A DNA stretch of 44,287 bases, taken from positions 1-44,287 of the forward strand of contig CALWHR010000047.1 in the NCBI GenBank assembly GCA_944380455.1. Reading direction: 5' to 3'. Shown here piece by piece: positions 18,085 through 26,027 of this stretch. This stretch comes from an uncultured Clostridia bacterium (GTDB lineage: Bacteria; Bacillota; Clostridia; Lachnospirales; Anaerotignaceae). Under the pieces are notes generated by a model. That model worked only from the letters and a program-made list of their open reading frames with translations. It did not search any database and had not been told where the DNA came from. The position numbers were made by a program, and so were the translations under genes. Within the stretch, counting starts at the first letter, position 1. Every line of letters starts with the position of its first letter.

Positions 18085-18116
18085 AAAAAAATAAAGCCTT
18101 AAAAATAGGCTTTATT
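18085..18116 (-). terminator. Intrinsic terminator after purE
   Basis: On the minus strand AATAAAGCCT (18116-18107) pairs with AGGCTTTATT (18099-18090) and runs into a tract of T residues (18091-18085). It lies just after the purE stop. Confidence 0.85.
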
Positions 18117-18129
18117 CTAAGTTATGTAT

Positions 18130-18651
18130 TTATTTTTTCATGCCTTCAATATAAGCGGCATACTTAATTTCCTCAAGCTTTTCAGCTTTTTTAAGCACCA
18201 TATCCTCAAGACCTTTTTTAAAGTCCTGTACTTTGTTGTATATGTTTTCATCTGAAGCGCCTAAAATCTGTGCCGCAAGTATTCCGGCGTTCTGTGCACC
18301 GTTAATGGCAACAGTTGCAACAGGTATTCCCGGCGGCATCTGGCAGATTGAATAAAGTGAATCAACGCCGCTTAATGTTGATGTTTTAACAGGCACGCCT
18401 ATAACAGGTACGCTTGTCATAGCCGCTGTCATGCCTGGAAGATGCGCCGCACCGCCTGCACCGGCTATAATTACTTTAATACCGCGCTCATGCGCTTTGT
18501 GAGCATATTCATACATTCTATCCGGTGTTCTGTGAGCTGAAATAACTGTAAGCTCATAAGGAATTTCCAGCTTGTCAAGGAGTTTTGCCGCCTCACTCAT
18601 AACGGGAAGGTCGGAATCACTGCCCATTATAATACCTACTAATGGTTTCAT
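18130..18651 (-). CDS. purE: N5-carboxyaminoimidazole ribonucleotide mutase
   Basis: PurE converts N5-CAIR to CAIR in purine synthesis. It has 173 residues, class I type. Motifs are the N-terminal [29 protein letters not shown] with the catalytic His, and [25 protein letters not shown] site precedes ATG 18651. No purK or other pur gene is nearby, so it lies outside the main purine operon. The rnr operon diverges from it across a 138-base gap. Confidence 0.96.
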   Translation of the reverse strand: MKPLVGIIMGSDSDLPVMSEAAKLLDKLEIPYELTVISAHRTPDRMYEYAHKAHERGIKVIIAGAGGAAHLPGMTAAMTSVPVIGVPVKTSTLSGVDSLYSICQMPPGIPVATVAINGAQNAGILAAQILGASDENIYNKVQDFKKGLEDMVLKKAEKLEEIKYAAYIEGMKK

Positions 18652-18789
18652 ATTTAATCACCTCACTGTAAATTTTATCATTTATACAGCGGTATTTAAA
18701 GGATTATATAACATTTTTTTGTTTTTATTTTATTGGTTATTTGTTATAATAATATTGATTACTTTCGTATCGGAAAGGCGGCGGCGTTT

Positions 18790-20967
18790 ATGGAATTTGA
18801 TGAAAAACTTCTTGAAAGAAAAAAACGTATTAAGGAATTTATAAGCAGTCAGGATTATGTGCCGCTTAAAAGAGGCGAAATGCGCATAATGCTTCAGGTG
18901 CCTAAGGAAGACCAGGACGATTTTGAGGCGGTTATAGACTCTCTTATATCTTCCGGTGAGGTTTACGAAACAAGAAAAGGCAAAATAGTTTCAACAAAAT
19001 CGGTTAATCTTTTCCCTGCAATTTTTATGTCAAATGCCAAAGGCTTTGGCTTTGCTAGGCTTGAAGACAGCAATGATAATGATATATATATTCCGCCAGA
19101 GAGTTCTCTTAATGCCATGAATAAAGATAAGGTTCTTGTGCGTATAACTGAGCCAGCATTTGGCGGCAGACGCCCTGTAGGCGAAGTTGTTAAAATACTT
19201 TCTCAAAAAAGGGAAGGCATTGTAGGTACATTCGACGAAGGCAGAGGCTTTGGCTTTGTTGTATGTGATGATAAAAAAATAAACGATATTTTCATTCCTA
19301 AGGGCTCCACTAAAGGCGCCGTTACAGGAAGCAAGGTAGTTGTAAACATTACAAAACGTCCTTCGCCGAATAAGTGCGCCGAAGGCGAAATTATAGAGAT
19401 ATTAGGCCATAAAGATGACCCAGGTGTTGATATACTTTCGGTTATACGCCAGTTTAACCTGCCTGTTGACTATCCGGAAGATGTTTATGAGCAGACTGAA
19501 AATATGCCTGAGGATATTACAGAGGCGGAAATTGAAGGCAGAGAAGATTTAAGAAAGCTTGTAACTGTTACAATAGACGGAGATGACTCCAAAGACTTTG
19601 ACGACGCCGTAAGCCTTGAAATACTTGAAAACGGGCATTATCAGTTAGGCGTTCATATAGCCGATGTAAGCCACTATGTAACAGAAGGCTCTCCGCTGGA
19701 TAAGGAAGCCTATAAAAGAGGCACAAGCGTTTATCTGGTAGACAGGGTTATACCTATGATACCCCACAGGCTTTCAAACGGTATATGCTCACTTAATCCG
19801 GACTGCGACCGCCTGACTTTAAGCTGTATTATGGAGATAGACCACGACGGAAATGTAGTAAACCATCGCGTTGTAGAGTCGGTTATACATTCATCCTGCC
19901 GTATGACATATACAAAAGTTAATAAAGTAATAGAACATCACGACAAGGAACAAATGGAAGAATACGCAGAATTTGTGCCTATGCTTGAGGACATGAACGA
20001 TTTAAGGCAGATTTTAAACCATAAAAGACAGCGCAGGGGCTCGGTTAACTTCGATTTTCCTGAGTCTAAAATAACACTTGACGAAAACGGAAAGGTTCTG
20101 GCTATAGGTCCTTATGAAAAGAACCTTGCCACAAACCTTATAGAGGAATTTATGCTTGTTTGCAACGAAACAATAGCAGAGGATTACTATTGGCAGGGTG
20201 TGCCTTTTGTTTTCCGTAACCACGACCAGCCTGATGAGGAAAAAATGGAAGGTCTTAAAAAGCTTATTTCTGCTTTCGGCTACAGAATAAAGGGAAAAGG
20301 GGACATACACCCTAAAGAAATTCAAAGACTTATAGAAAAAGTAAGCGGTACACCTCAGGAGCATATTATAAGCCGTATGGTTTTAAGAAGCATGAAGCAG
20401 GCAAAGTATCAGGCAGAAAATATAGGCCATTTTGGCTTGGCGGCGCAGTATTACTGCCATTTCACATCGCCTATAAGGCGTTATCCTGATTTACAGATAC
20501 ACAGGATTATAAAAGAGATTATAGAAGGCCAGCTTTCATCTGAGAGAATACATCATTATGAAAGCTTCCTTTCAGAGGCGGCTTATCACTGTTCTGTTGC
20601 TGAAAGAACAGCCGATGATGCTGAAAGAGAAACAGATAAGCTTAAAATGGCTGAATATATGGCTGAGCGTATTGGAGAGGAATACGACGGCATTATATCT
20701 GGCGTTACAAGCTGGGGAGTTTATGTAGAGCTTAACAACACTGTTGAGGGTATGGTGCCTTTAAACGAGCTTGAAGACGATTTTTATGAGTACGAAGAAG
20801 ATAAAATGCGTGTTGTAGGAAAGAAAACAGGCAGAATTTACCGCTTAGGCGATGAAGTAAGGGTTCAGGTGCTTAGGGCAGACACTCAGGCAAGAACGGT
20901 TGACTTTTTGTTTGTAGATAAAGACGATGCGGAATGTGAAAACGGAGGGGAAATAAATGGAGATTAA
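18790..20967 (+). CDS. rnr: Ribonuclease R
   Basis: This 3'-to-5' exoribonuclease degrades structured and defective mRNA and works with tmRNA-SmpB. It has 725 residues from ATG 18790 (MEFDEKLLERKK); an in-frame ATG at 18733 has no ribosome site and lies near the probable promoter. Domains in order are an N-terminal helix-turn-helix, two cold-shock domains (FGFARLEDSNDNDIYIP, FGFVVCDDKKINDIFIP), the RNB catalytic domain with GDDSKDFDDAVSLE (metal-binding aspartates), and a C-terminal S1 domain (ISGVTSWGVYVEL). An acidic tail replaces the usual basic one. Its last 11 bases overlap the next gene. Confidence 0.96.
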   Translation: MEFDEKLLERKKRIKEFISSQDYVPLKRGEMRIMLQVPKEDQDDFEAVIDSLISSGEVYETRKGKIVSTKSVNLFPAIFMSNAKGFGFARLEDSNDNDIYIPPESSLNAMNKDKVLVRITEPAFGGRRPVGEVVKILSQKREGIVGTFDEGRGFGFVVCDDKKINDIFIPKGSTKGAVTGSKVVVNITKRPSPNKCAEGEIIEILGHKDDPGVDILSVIRQFNLPVDYPEDVYEQTENMPEDITEAEIEGREDLRKLVTVTIDGDDSKDFDDAVSLEILENGHYQLGVHIADVSHYVTEGSPLDKEAYKRGTSVYLVDRVIPMIPHRLSNGICSLNPDCDRLTLSCIMEIDHDGNVVNHRVVESVIHSSCRMTYTKVNKVIEHHDKEQMEEYAEFVPMLEDMNDLRQILNHKRQRRGSVNFDFPESKITLDENGKVLAIGPYEKNLATNLIEEFMLVCNETIAEDYYWQGVPFVFRNHDQPDEEKMEGLKKLISAFGYRIKGKGDIHPKEIQRLIEKVSGTPQEHIISRMVLRSMKQAKYQAENIGHFGLAAQYYCHFTSPIRRYPDLQIHRIIKEIIEGQLSSERIHHYESFLSEAAYHCSVAERTADDAERETDKLKMAEYMAERIGEEYDGIISGVTSWGVYVELNNTVEGMVPLNELEDDFYEYEEDKMRVVGKKTGRIYRLGDEVRVQVLRADTQARTVDFLFVDKDDAECENGGEINGD

Positions 20968-21871
20968 AAATGCGGCTCTTGTGGGCTTTGGTGCTATAGG
21001 CTGTGTATATGCTAAAAATCTTATAAAAAGCATAGGCGATGATTTTGTAGTTATAGCCGGCGGAAGCAGAGCCGAAAGAATACGCTCCAAAGGAGTTATA
21101 GTAAACGGCGAGGAAGTTAAACCAAGAGTTGCAGAGCCTGAAAGCACTGACTATAAGGCGGATTTGATTATATTTACAGTAAAAAACTATCATTTACAGC
21201 AAGCCCTTAAAGATGTAAAAAATATAGTTACAGAAAACACAATTTTTTTAACAGTTCTTAATGGCGTAACTGCAAGAGACGAAATTAAAGAGGCTTACCC
21301 AAACAATACCGTTCTTTATGGAATAGGCATGGGTATAGACGCCGTTAGAAACGATGAAGGCATAAAATGTAAGTGCGAAGGCACAATACAGTTCGGCGAG
21401 GCTGACAACACTGTTATAAGCCCTCAGGTTAAGGCTGTAAAAGACCTTTTTGATAAGGCAGGAATAGGAAACGAAGTATTCCCGGATATGATAAGAACAA
21501 TTTGGAATAAATTTATGATAAACGTAAGCACAAACCAGCTTTCAGCTATAACAGGCTGCGGCTACGGAAGCTTTCTTACAGTGCCAGAGCTTAATAATGC
21601 CATGCATCAGGTAATGACTGAGGTTATAACGCTTGCCAATAAAAAAGGCATTAATTTAACGGAAGAAGATGCCTATGCTTACGAAAAGAAACTTGCTACA
21701 TTTGACCCGGCAGGCAAAACTTCAATGCTTCAGGATGTTGAGGCAAAACGCCATACTGAGGTTGACTATTTTGCCGGAACAGTTATTAAATTCGGCAAAG
21801 AAGCAGGCGTTCCTACACCATGGAATGATAGAATGTATTTACTTATTAAAACTATAGAGAGCCTTTATTAA
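20957..21871 (+). CDS. Ketopantoate reductase family protein, copy 1
   Basis: This 304-residue NAD(P)H-dependent reductase belongs to the ApbA/PanE family. The Rossmann motif is VGFGAIGCVYAKNL. The C-terminal 6-phosphogluconate dehydrogenase-like domain has the catalytic lysine in WNKFMINVSTNQLSA and the substrate loop TSMLQDVEAKRHTEVDYFAG. The gene overlaps rnr by 11 bases. It is followed 28 bases later by a close paralogue. Pantothenate synthesis is possible but not certain, because the family also contains reductases of other 2-keto acids and no other pan gene is in the window. Confidence 0.82.
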   Translation: MEIKNAALVGFGAIGCVYAKNLIKSIGDDFVVIAGGSRAERIRSKGVIVNGEEVKPRVAEPESTDYKADLIIFTVKNYHLQQALKDVKNIVTENTIFLTVLNGVTARDEIKEAYPNNTVLYGIGMGIDAVRNDEGIKCKCEGTIQFGEADNTVISPQVKAVKDLFDKAGIGNEVFPDMIRTIWNKFMINVSTNQLSAITGCGYGSFLTVPELNNAMHQVMTEVITLANKKGINLTEEDAYAYEKKLATFDPAGKTSMLQDVEAKRHTEVDYFAGTVIKFGKEAGVPTPWNDRMYLLIKTIESLY

Positions 21872-21899
21872 AACAAAAAGCCGAAAGGGGGCAGGCACT

Positions 21900-22820
21900 G
21901 TGGAAATTAAAAATGTGGCAATGGTAGGCTTAGGCGCAATAGGCACTGTTTTTGCAAGACACCTGATTAAAACAACCGAAAGCTTTGCCGTTGTAGCCGG
22001 CGGCAGCAGGGGCGAAAAACTGCGCCAAAACGGCCAAATGATAAACGGTGAGCATATAACGCCAAATGTAATAGACCCTAATGACAATAACTGGAAAGCC
22101 GATTTAGTTATATTTACTGTAAAGAATTATCAGCTGGAACAGGCTATAAAAGACGTAAAAAATATTGTATATAAAGATACAATATTACTTACAATAATAA
22201 ACGGCGTATCAGCAAGGGACAGAATAAAAGCTTTTTATCCGGAAAATACAGTGCTTTATGGTCTTTGTAAGACTGATGCCGAAAGAGACAAAACCGGCGG
22301 CATATACTGCTCATATGAAGGCCAGATACAATTCGGCAATGCCGATAATACCGTTATAAGCCCCGAGGTTAAGGCAGTAAAAGATATTTTTGATAAAGCC
22401 GGAATTGACAGCGAAGTGCCGCAGGATATGATGAGAGCGCTGTGGTATAAATTTATGGTAAATGTAGGTGTAAACCAGCTTTCAGCAGTAACCCGCTCAG
22501 GCTATGGTGGATTTGTTAAAATACCGGAGCTTAACAATGCTTTGCGTCAGGTAATGGGTGAAGTTATAACACTTGCAAATAAAATGGGCATAAACATTAC
22601 CACATCTGACGCCAATGAGCATATAACCGGTATGGCAGACTCCGACCCGGACGGCATGACATCAATGCTTCAGGATGTTGTATCAAAACGCAGAACGGAA
22701 GTTGACTATTTTGCCGGTACTATGATAGAGCTTGGCAAAAAATATAACGTTCCTACACCGTGGAACGATAGGCTTTATTTACTTATTAAAACAATAGAAA
22801 AACTTTACGAAGTAGAATAA
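21900..22820 (+). CDS. Ketopantoate reductase family protein, copy 2
   Basis: This is a tandem paralogue of the preceding gene, 306 residues, aligning along its whole length. It has the same VGLGAIGTVFARHL nucleotide loop, WYKFMVNVGVNQLSA lysine region and SMLQDVVSKRRTEVDYFAG loop. It starts with GTG at 21900 behind GAAAGGGGG. The two copies differ most near residues 115-140. Both keep the catalytic residues, so they may act on different keto acids or as a hetero-oligomer. The unit ends at a GC-rich terminator. Confidence 0.82.
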   Translation: MEIKNVAMVGLGAIGTVFARHLIKTTESFAVVAGGSRGEKLRQNGQMINGEHITPNVIDPNDNNWKADLVIFTVKNYQLEQAIKDVKNIVYKDTILLTIINGVSARDRIKAFYPENTVLYGLCKTDAERDKTGGIYCSYEGQIQFGNADNTVISPEVKAVKDIFDKAGIDSEVPQDMMRALWYKFMVNVGVNQLSAVTRSGYGGFVKIPELNNALRQVMGEVITLANKMGINITTSDANEHITGMADSDPDGMTSMLQDVVSKRRTEVDYFAGTMIELGKKYNVPTPWNDRLYLLIKTIEKLYEVE

Positions 22821-22828
22821 AAAGTATT

Positions 22829-22858
22829 CCTCCGGCGCTTTGGCGGCGCCGGAATTTT
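22829..22858 (+). terminator. Intrinsic terminator after the reductase pair
   Basis: TCCGGCGC (22831-22838) pairs with GCGCCGGA (22846-22853), followed by ATTTTGTT. It ends the rnr-reductase-reductase transcript before smpB. Confidence 0.8.
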
Positions 22859-22922
22859 GTTAAAAAGATTAATTTTGCCGGATTTTAATTTGATTTGCAA
22901 TAAATTGTAATCTAATCGTAAC

Positions 22923-22950
22923 TTGATTTTTTTATTAATTATGATACACT
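22923..22950 (+). promoter_or_regulatory. Promoter of smpB
   Basis: TTGATT (22923-22928) is followed by a 16-base spacer and TACACT (22945-22950), with an extended -10 TG at 22942-22943. It lies 21 bases before the GTG start. Confidence 0.5.
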
Positions 22951-22971
22951 GTAATAACTGGAGGTGGTATT

Positions 22972-23445
22972 GTGGCTAAAGAAAACAGCGGTAAACTGAT
23001 AGCCCAAAATAAAAAGGCATATCACGATTACTTTATTGAAGAAACTTACCAAGCCGGAATATCCCTTTCCGGTACAGAGGTTAAAAGTATGCGTGCCGGT
23101 AAATGCTCACTTAAAGAAAGCTTTATACGCATTGAAAACGGCGAGGCGCTTATTTACAGCATGCATATAAGCCCATATGAGCAGGGCAATATATTTAATA
23201 AAGACCCTTTAAGGACAAGGCGGCTTCTTCTGCATAAAAAGGAGATAGCTAAAATAGCCAATGCCGTTTCCCAGGCTGGCTATACAGTAGTGCCTTTAAA
23301 GGTTTACTTTTATAAAAGTCTGGTTAAGGTTGACATAGGTATTGCAAAAGGTAAAAAGCTCTATGATAAGCGTGAAACAATAGCTAAAAACGACCAAAGA
23401 CGTCAGGCAGAAAAGGAGTTTAAGGTAAGAAACCTTACTCTGTAA
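22972..23445 (+). CDS. smpB: tmRNA-binding protein SmpB
   Basis: SmpB carries tmRNA into stalled ribosomes for trans-translation. It has 157 residues, normal length. The N-terminus [35 protein letters not shown] is the oligonucleotide-binding fold. The basic C-terminal tail ([22 protein letters not shown]) enters the decoding site. The start is GTG 22972 behind GGAGGTGG. The tmRNA gene follows 3 bases after its stop, so both partners of the rescue system may be co-transcribed. Confidence 0.97.
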   Translation: MAKENSGKLIAQNKKAYHDYFIEETYQAGISLSGTEVKSMRAGKCSLKESFIRIENGEALIYSMHISPYEQGNIFNKDPLRTRRLLLHKKEIAKIANAVSQAGYTVVPLKVYFYKSLVKVDIGIAKGKKLYDKRETIAKNDQRRQAEKEFKVRNLTL

Positions 23446-23448
23446 TAA

Positions 23449-23800
23449 GGGGATGTAATGGTTTCGACGGGAGTTCCAAAAACAGGGATAGCCATCCGCA
23501 GAACCGATGAGCTGCGTTAAAATCATGGGAATTTTAAAAAATAAACGACAAAGATTATACTTTACAGGCAGCCTAAGCGCTGCCCGTCGGCCTTTAATCT
23601 ACCGCAGTTGAAGTAACCGGCGTCATGCATGCGGCCAACTTTTTCGCCAAAGCTTTGAGGCGGAAAAAGATTTATGAAGCTACCAAGGTTTGCAGCCTGC
23701 CTTTGGGCGGTAAAACGAGGGAATGTTAAAACACAGGATGTGATGGGAGAAGTCCTTGCGGCGGGGTTTTCGGACAGGGGTTCGATTCCCCTCATCTCCA
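23449..23800 (+). ncRNA. ssrA: Transfer-messenger RNA (tmRNA)
   Basis: This is the 10Sa RNA that rescues stalled ribosomes and tags the nascent protein. The 5' end GGGGATG pairs with the 3' CATCTCC, followed by the discriminator A (23800). The conserved GTAATGGTTTCGACGG start and the GGGGTTCGATTCCCC T-arm (from 23778) are present. CCA is not encoded. The tag frame lies at about 23541-23576 and reads N-D-K-D-Y-T-L-Q-A-A-stop. The codon before Asn is ATA, not the usual GCA, and an in-frame TAA sits two codons further up (23535-23537). The tag is thus unusual at both its first residue and its LQAA ending. Confidence 0.95.
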
Positions 23801-23803
23801 TTA

Positions 23804-23839
23804 AAAAGCCTTTGATAAATCAAAGGCTTTTATTTTTTG
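23804..23839 (+). terminator. Intrinsic terminator after ssrA
   Basis: AAAAGCCTTTGAT (23804-23816) pairs with ATCAAAGGCTTTT (23819-23831) across a two-base loop, followed by ATTTTTT. It lies immediately after the tmRNA 3' end. Confidence 0.9.
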
Positions 23840-23890
23840 TTTTTGATTATATGCAGTACTGTTTAAAATATTGTTAGATAAAATAAAAGG

Positions 23891-23914
23891 ACCGGGGAAA
23901 ATCCCCGGTTTTTG
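23891..23914. terminator. Second hairpin terminator, probably bidirectional
   Basis: ACCGGGGA (23891-23898) pairs with TCCCCGGT (23902-23909), with TTTTG on the plus side and CCTTTTATTTT on the minus side. A partial copy of its right arm (AAATCCCCGGTT) recurs at about 23949-23960. It probably ends the LysR transcript coming from the right. Confidence 0.7.
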
Positions 23915-24008
23915 TTTATGAGCAAATTTATTTAATATATTAACGGGAAATCCCCGGTTGTGATTGTTAAAATCCGGATTAGAAATTAAACTGCCTAAGC
24001 AAAGAATT

Positions 24009-24911
24009 TTATTTAGTACTGATGTTTTTACATAAAGATAAAAACTGTGATATTAAAAGCGGCGGATTTTCTCTGCTTACAATGCTAATAGACTGTTTCT
24101 CTTTTAAATTAAAATACTGTATGTCTTTATTGTTCAATATTCTTTCGTGGTTATCCGATATTGTGTAGCCTTCTCCCATTTGAAGTGCCATAGTTATGGC
24201 ATCTAAACTGGATAAAAACTGGATTTTTGGATTGATTTTATACTGCGCAAGTAAATCGCTGTGGGTAAGAACTTTTTGCGGTACATGTTCTTTTTTAAGA
24301 CAGTATAGGGTTTGATTTCCGAAATCAGAAAGGCTTAGTTTTTTATTTCCGCTTAAAGGGTTGTTTTTTGAAAATACAACACATTTATTAGCCTCAATAA
24401 ATTCATTTATGTTTATTTTGCTTATTACACCATTGGCTTTATAAAACTCAATTGTATTTGAGAATATTAATATAATGCTGTAATAGCCCTGCTTAAACTT
24501 GTCAATAAGTATGTCAACAGGTACGGAGTCAAACTCCAATTCAGCTGTTGGATTGATTTTTTTAAATTCTGTGCATATTTTAGTTAAATATAAAGACAAA
24601 TCAAGGCCTTCGCACATACCTATACTTATTTTTCTGTTTAAAATATGGCTGTCGCGCTCTATATCTTTCATAACTTCTTTAAACTGTGAATTTACAGAGC
24701 TAAAGAAAGTATACAGCTTGACGCCTTCATTTGTCAGTTTAAGAACTCTCTGGCTCCTGTCAAATAAAGGAACACCTATTTCGAACTCAAGTTTTGAAAT
24801 CCGTCTGCTTAAAACAGGTTGCGTAATATATAGTTCAGCGGCAGCCTTTGAAAAATTCATGTATTTTGCAGCCGTTAAAAAACATTCTATTTGAATACTG
24901 TCTATGTTCAT
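24009..24911 (-). CDS. LysR-family transcriptional regulator
   Basis: This 300-residue regulator has an N-terminal winged helix-turn-helix (FLTAAKYMNFSKAAAELYITQPVLSRRISKLEFEIGVPLFDR, residues 11-53). A linker helix and a periplasmic-binding-protein-like effector domain follow (from about residue 90). The start is ATG 24911 behind GGGAGG. It lies downstream of, and in the same direction as, the dehydrogenase and dehydratase genes, with a 130-base gap holding AT-rich sequence. By family habit it should control that neighbouring pair in response to a small acid, but the ligand is unknown. Confidence 0.9.
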   Translation of the reverse strand: MNIDSIQIECFLTAAKYMNFSKAAAELYITQPVLSRRISKLEFEIGVPLFDRSQRVLKLTNEGVKLYTFFSSVNSQFKEVMKDIERDSHILNRKISIGMCEGLDLSLYLTKICTEFKKINPTAELEFDSVPVDILIDKFKQGYYSIILIFSNTIEFYKANGVISKININEFIEANKCVVFSKNNPLSGNKKLSLSDFGNQTLYCLKKEHVPQKVLTHSDLLAQYKINPKIQFLSSLDAITMALQMGEGYTISDNHERILNNKDIQYFNLKEKQSISIVSRENPPLLISQFLSLCKNISTK

Positions 24912-25041
24912 ATTTTCCTCCCGTAAACATACAAATTTCAGTAATAGAAATAAACAATATTATTTACTATTATAATTAGAGTTGAAAAAAACATAAACCT
25001 ATTCTATATAAATATTTTTATATACAGCAAAAAAATTTATA

Positions 25042-25998
25042 TTAATATCCTCGGTGCAAGTCCACAATATTAGGTATCTGCTTACCGTTTCGGTATAAAG
25101 TAAGGCTGTCTGCAAAAAGCTTCATGGCTCTTTGTAAAACCATAGGACTGTCACCGGCACAGTGCGGAGTTATAATTACATTATCCATATCCCACAAAGG
25201 ATTTTCCTCATTAAGCGGCTCTGTGTGGAATACGTCAAGGCCGGCACCGGCTATTTTGTTTTCTTTAAGTGCGGAAATTAAAGCATTTTCATCTACTACA
25301 TCACCTCTTGAATAGTTCATGAAAATACAGGAATCTTTCATGGCATCAAATTCTTTTTCTCCTATAAGGTGATATGTTTCCTTTGTAAGAGGTGTCATTG
25401 TAATGCAGTAATCAGCAGTGCCTAAAACCTGATGAAGGCTGTCCATTGGGTATACTTTATCAAAATTAGGTACTTCCCTTGGGAATAAATCAACACCTAC
25501 AATATTCATATCAAATGCTTTGGCTCTTTTTGCTATATCACTGCCAATGCTTCCTGTTCCAACAATGCAAAGAGTTTTGCCTGTAAGCTCGTTTACTTCA
25601 AGAGGTTTCTGCCAGTATTTATTTTTCTGGTTTATTAGTGATTTTTTTAAATTTCTGCTGAATGAAATCATAACACCCAGCGCCTGCTCAGCTATGTTTG
25701 AGTTAAGCACGCCCTTGATGTTTGAAACAGTAGTGCCTTTTGAAATAAGCCTGTCAAAGGGCATTTTATCAACCCCTACGCTGAGTGAAAAAAGCCATTT
25801 GAAATTAAAATCATCTATTTCGTTAAATAACCCGTTGTTTACCGGTGCACCCCATGTAATAAGTATTTCAGCTTGCGGTATAAGCTTTAAAGCTTCTGCT
25901 TTATTTGTATTATAATCGCATACAGTAATTTCCTCGTTGGTCTTTTGATTTATCATATGTAAAAGCTCATCAGGAATTGAAGCTATTGAAAGAATCAT
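25042..25998 (-). CDS. D-isomer-specific 2-hydroxyacid dehydrogenase family protein
   Basis: This 318-residue NAD(P)-dependent oxidoreductase shows GTGSIGSDIAKRAKAF as the nucleotide loop. The catalytic residues are Arg in NYSRGDVVDE, Glu in DVFHTEPLNEE and His in ITPHCAGD. I place the start at ATG 25998 (MILSIASIPDEL), nine bases from a GGAGG. A longer frame from 26031 would overlap the upstream gene and has no ribosome site. It lies 29 bases after the dehydratase gene in one transcript. The pair suggests reduction of a 2-keto acid produced by dehydration of an aldonic or similar acid. Confidence 0.88.
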   Translation of the reverse strand: MILSIASIPDELLHMINQKTNEEITVCDYNTNKAEALKLIPQAEILITWGAPVNNGLFNEIDDFNFKWLFSLSVGVDKMPFDRLISKGTTVSNIKGVLNSNIAEQALGVMISFSRNLKKSLINQKNKYWQKPLEVNELTGKTLCIVGTGSIGSDIAKRAKAFDMNIVGVDLFPREVPNFDKVYPMDSLHQVLGTADYCITMTPLTKETYHLIGEKEFDAMKDSCIFMNYSRGDVVDENALISALKENKIAGAGLDVFHTEPLNEENPLWDMDNVIITPHCAGDSPMVLQRAMKLFADSLTLYRNGKQIPNIVDLHRGY

Positions 25999-26027
25999 AA
26001 TTATATACCTCCTTAAACTTAGAAATT

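Noticed and set aside
23562-23801. A 79-residue open frame on the minus strand and a 67-residue frame on the plus strand (23674-23877)
   Set aside because: Both lie over the tmRNA gene and have no ribosome site. They are by-products of the structured RNA.
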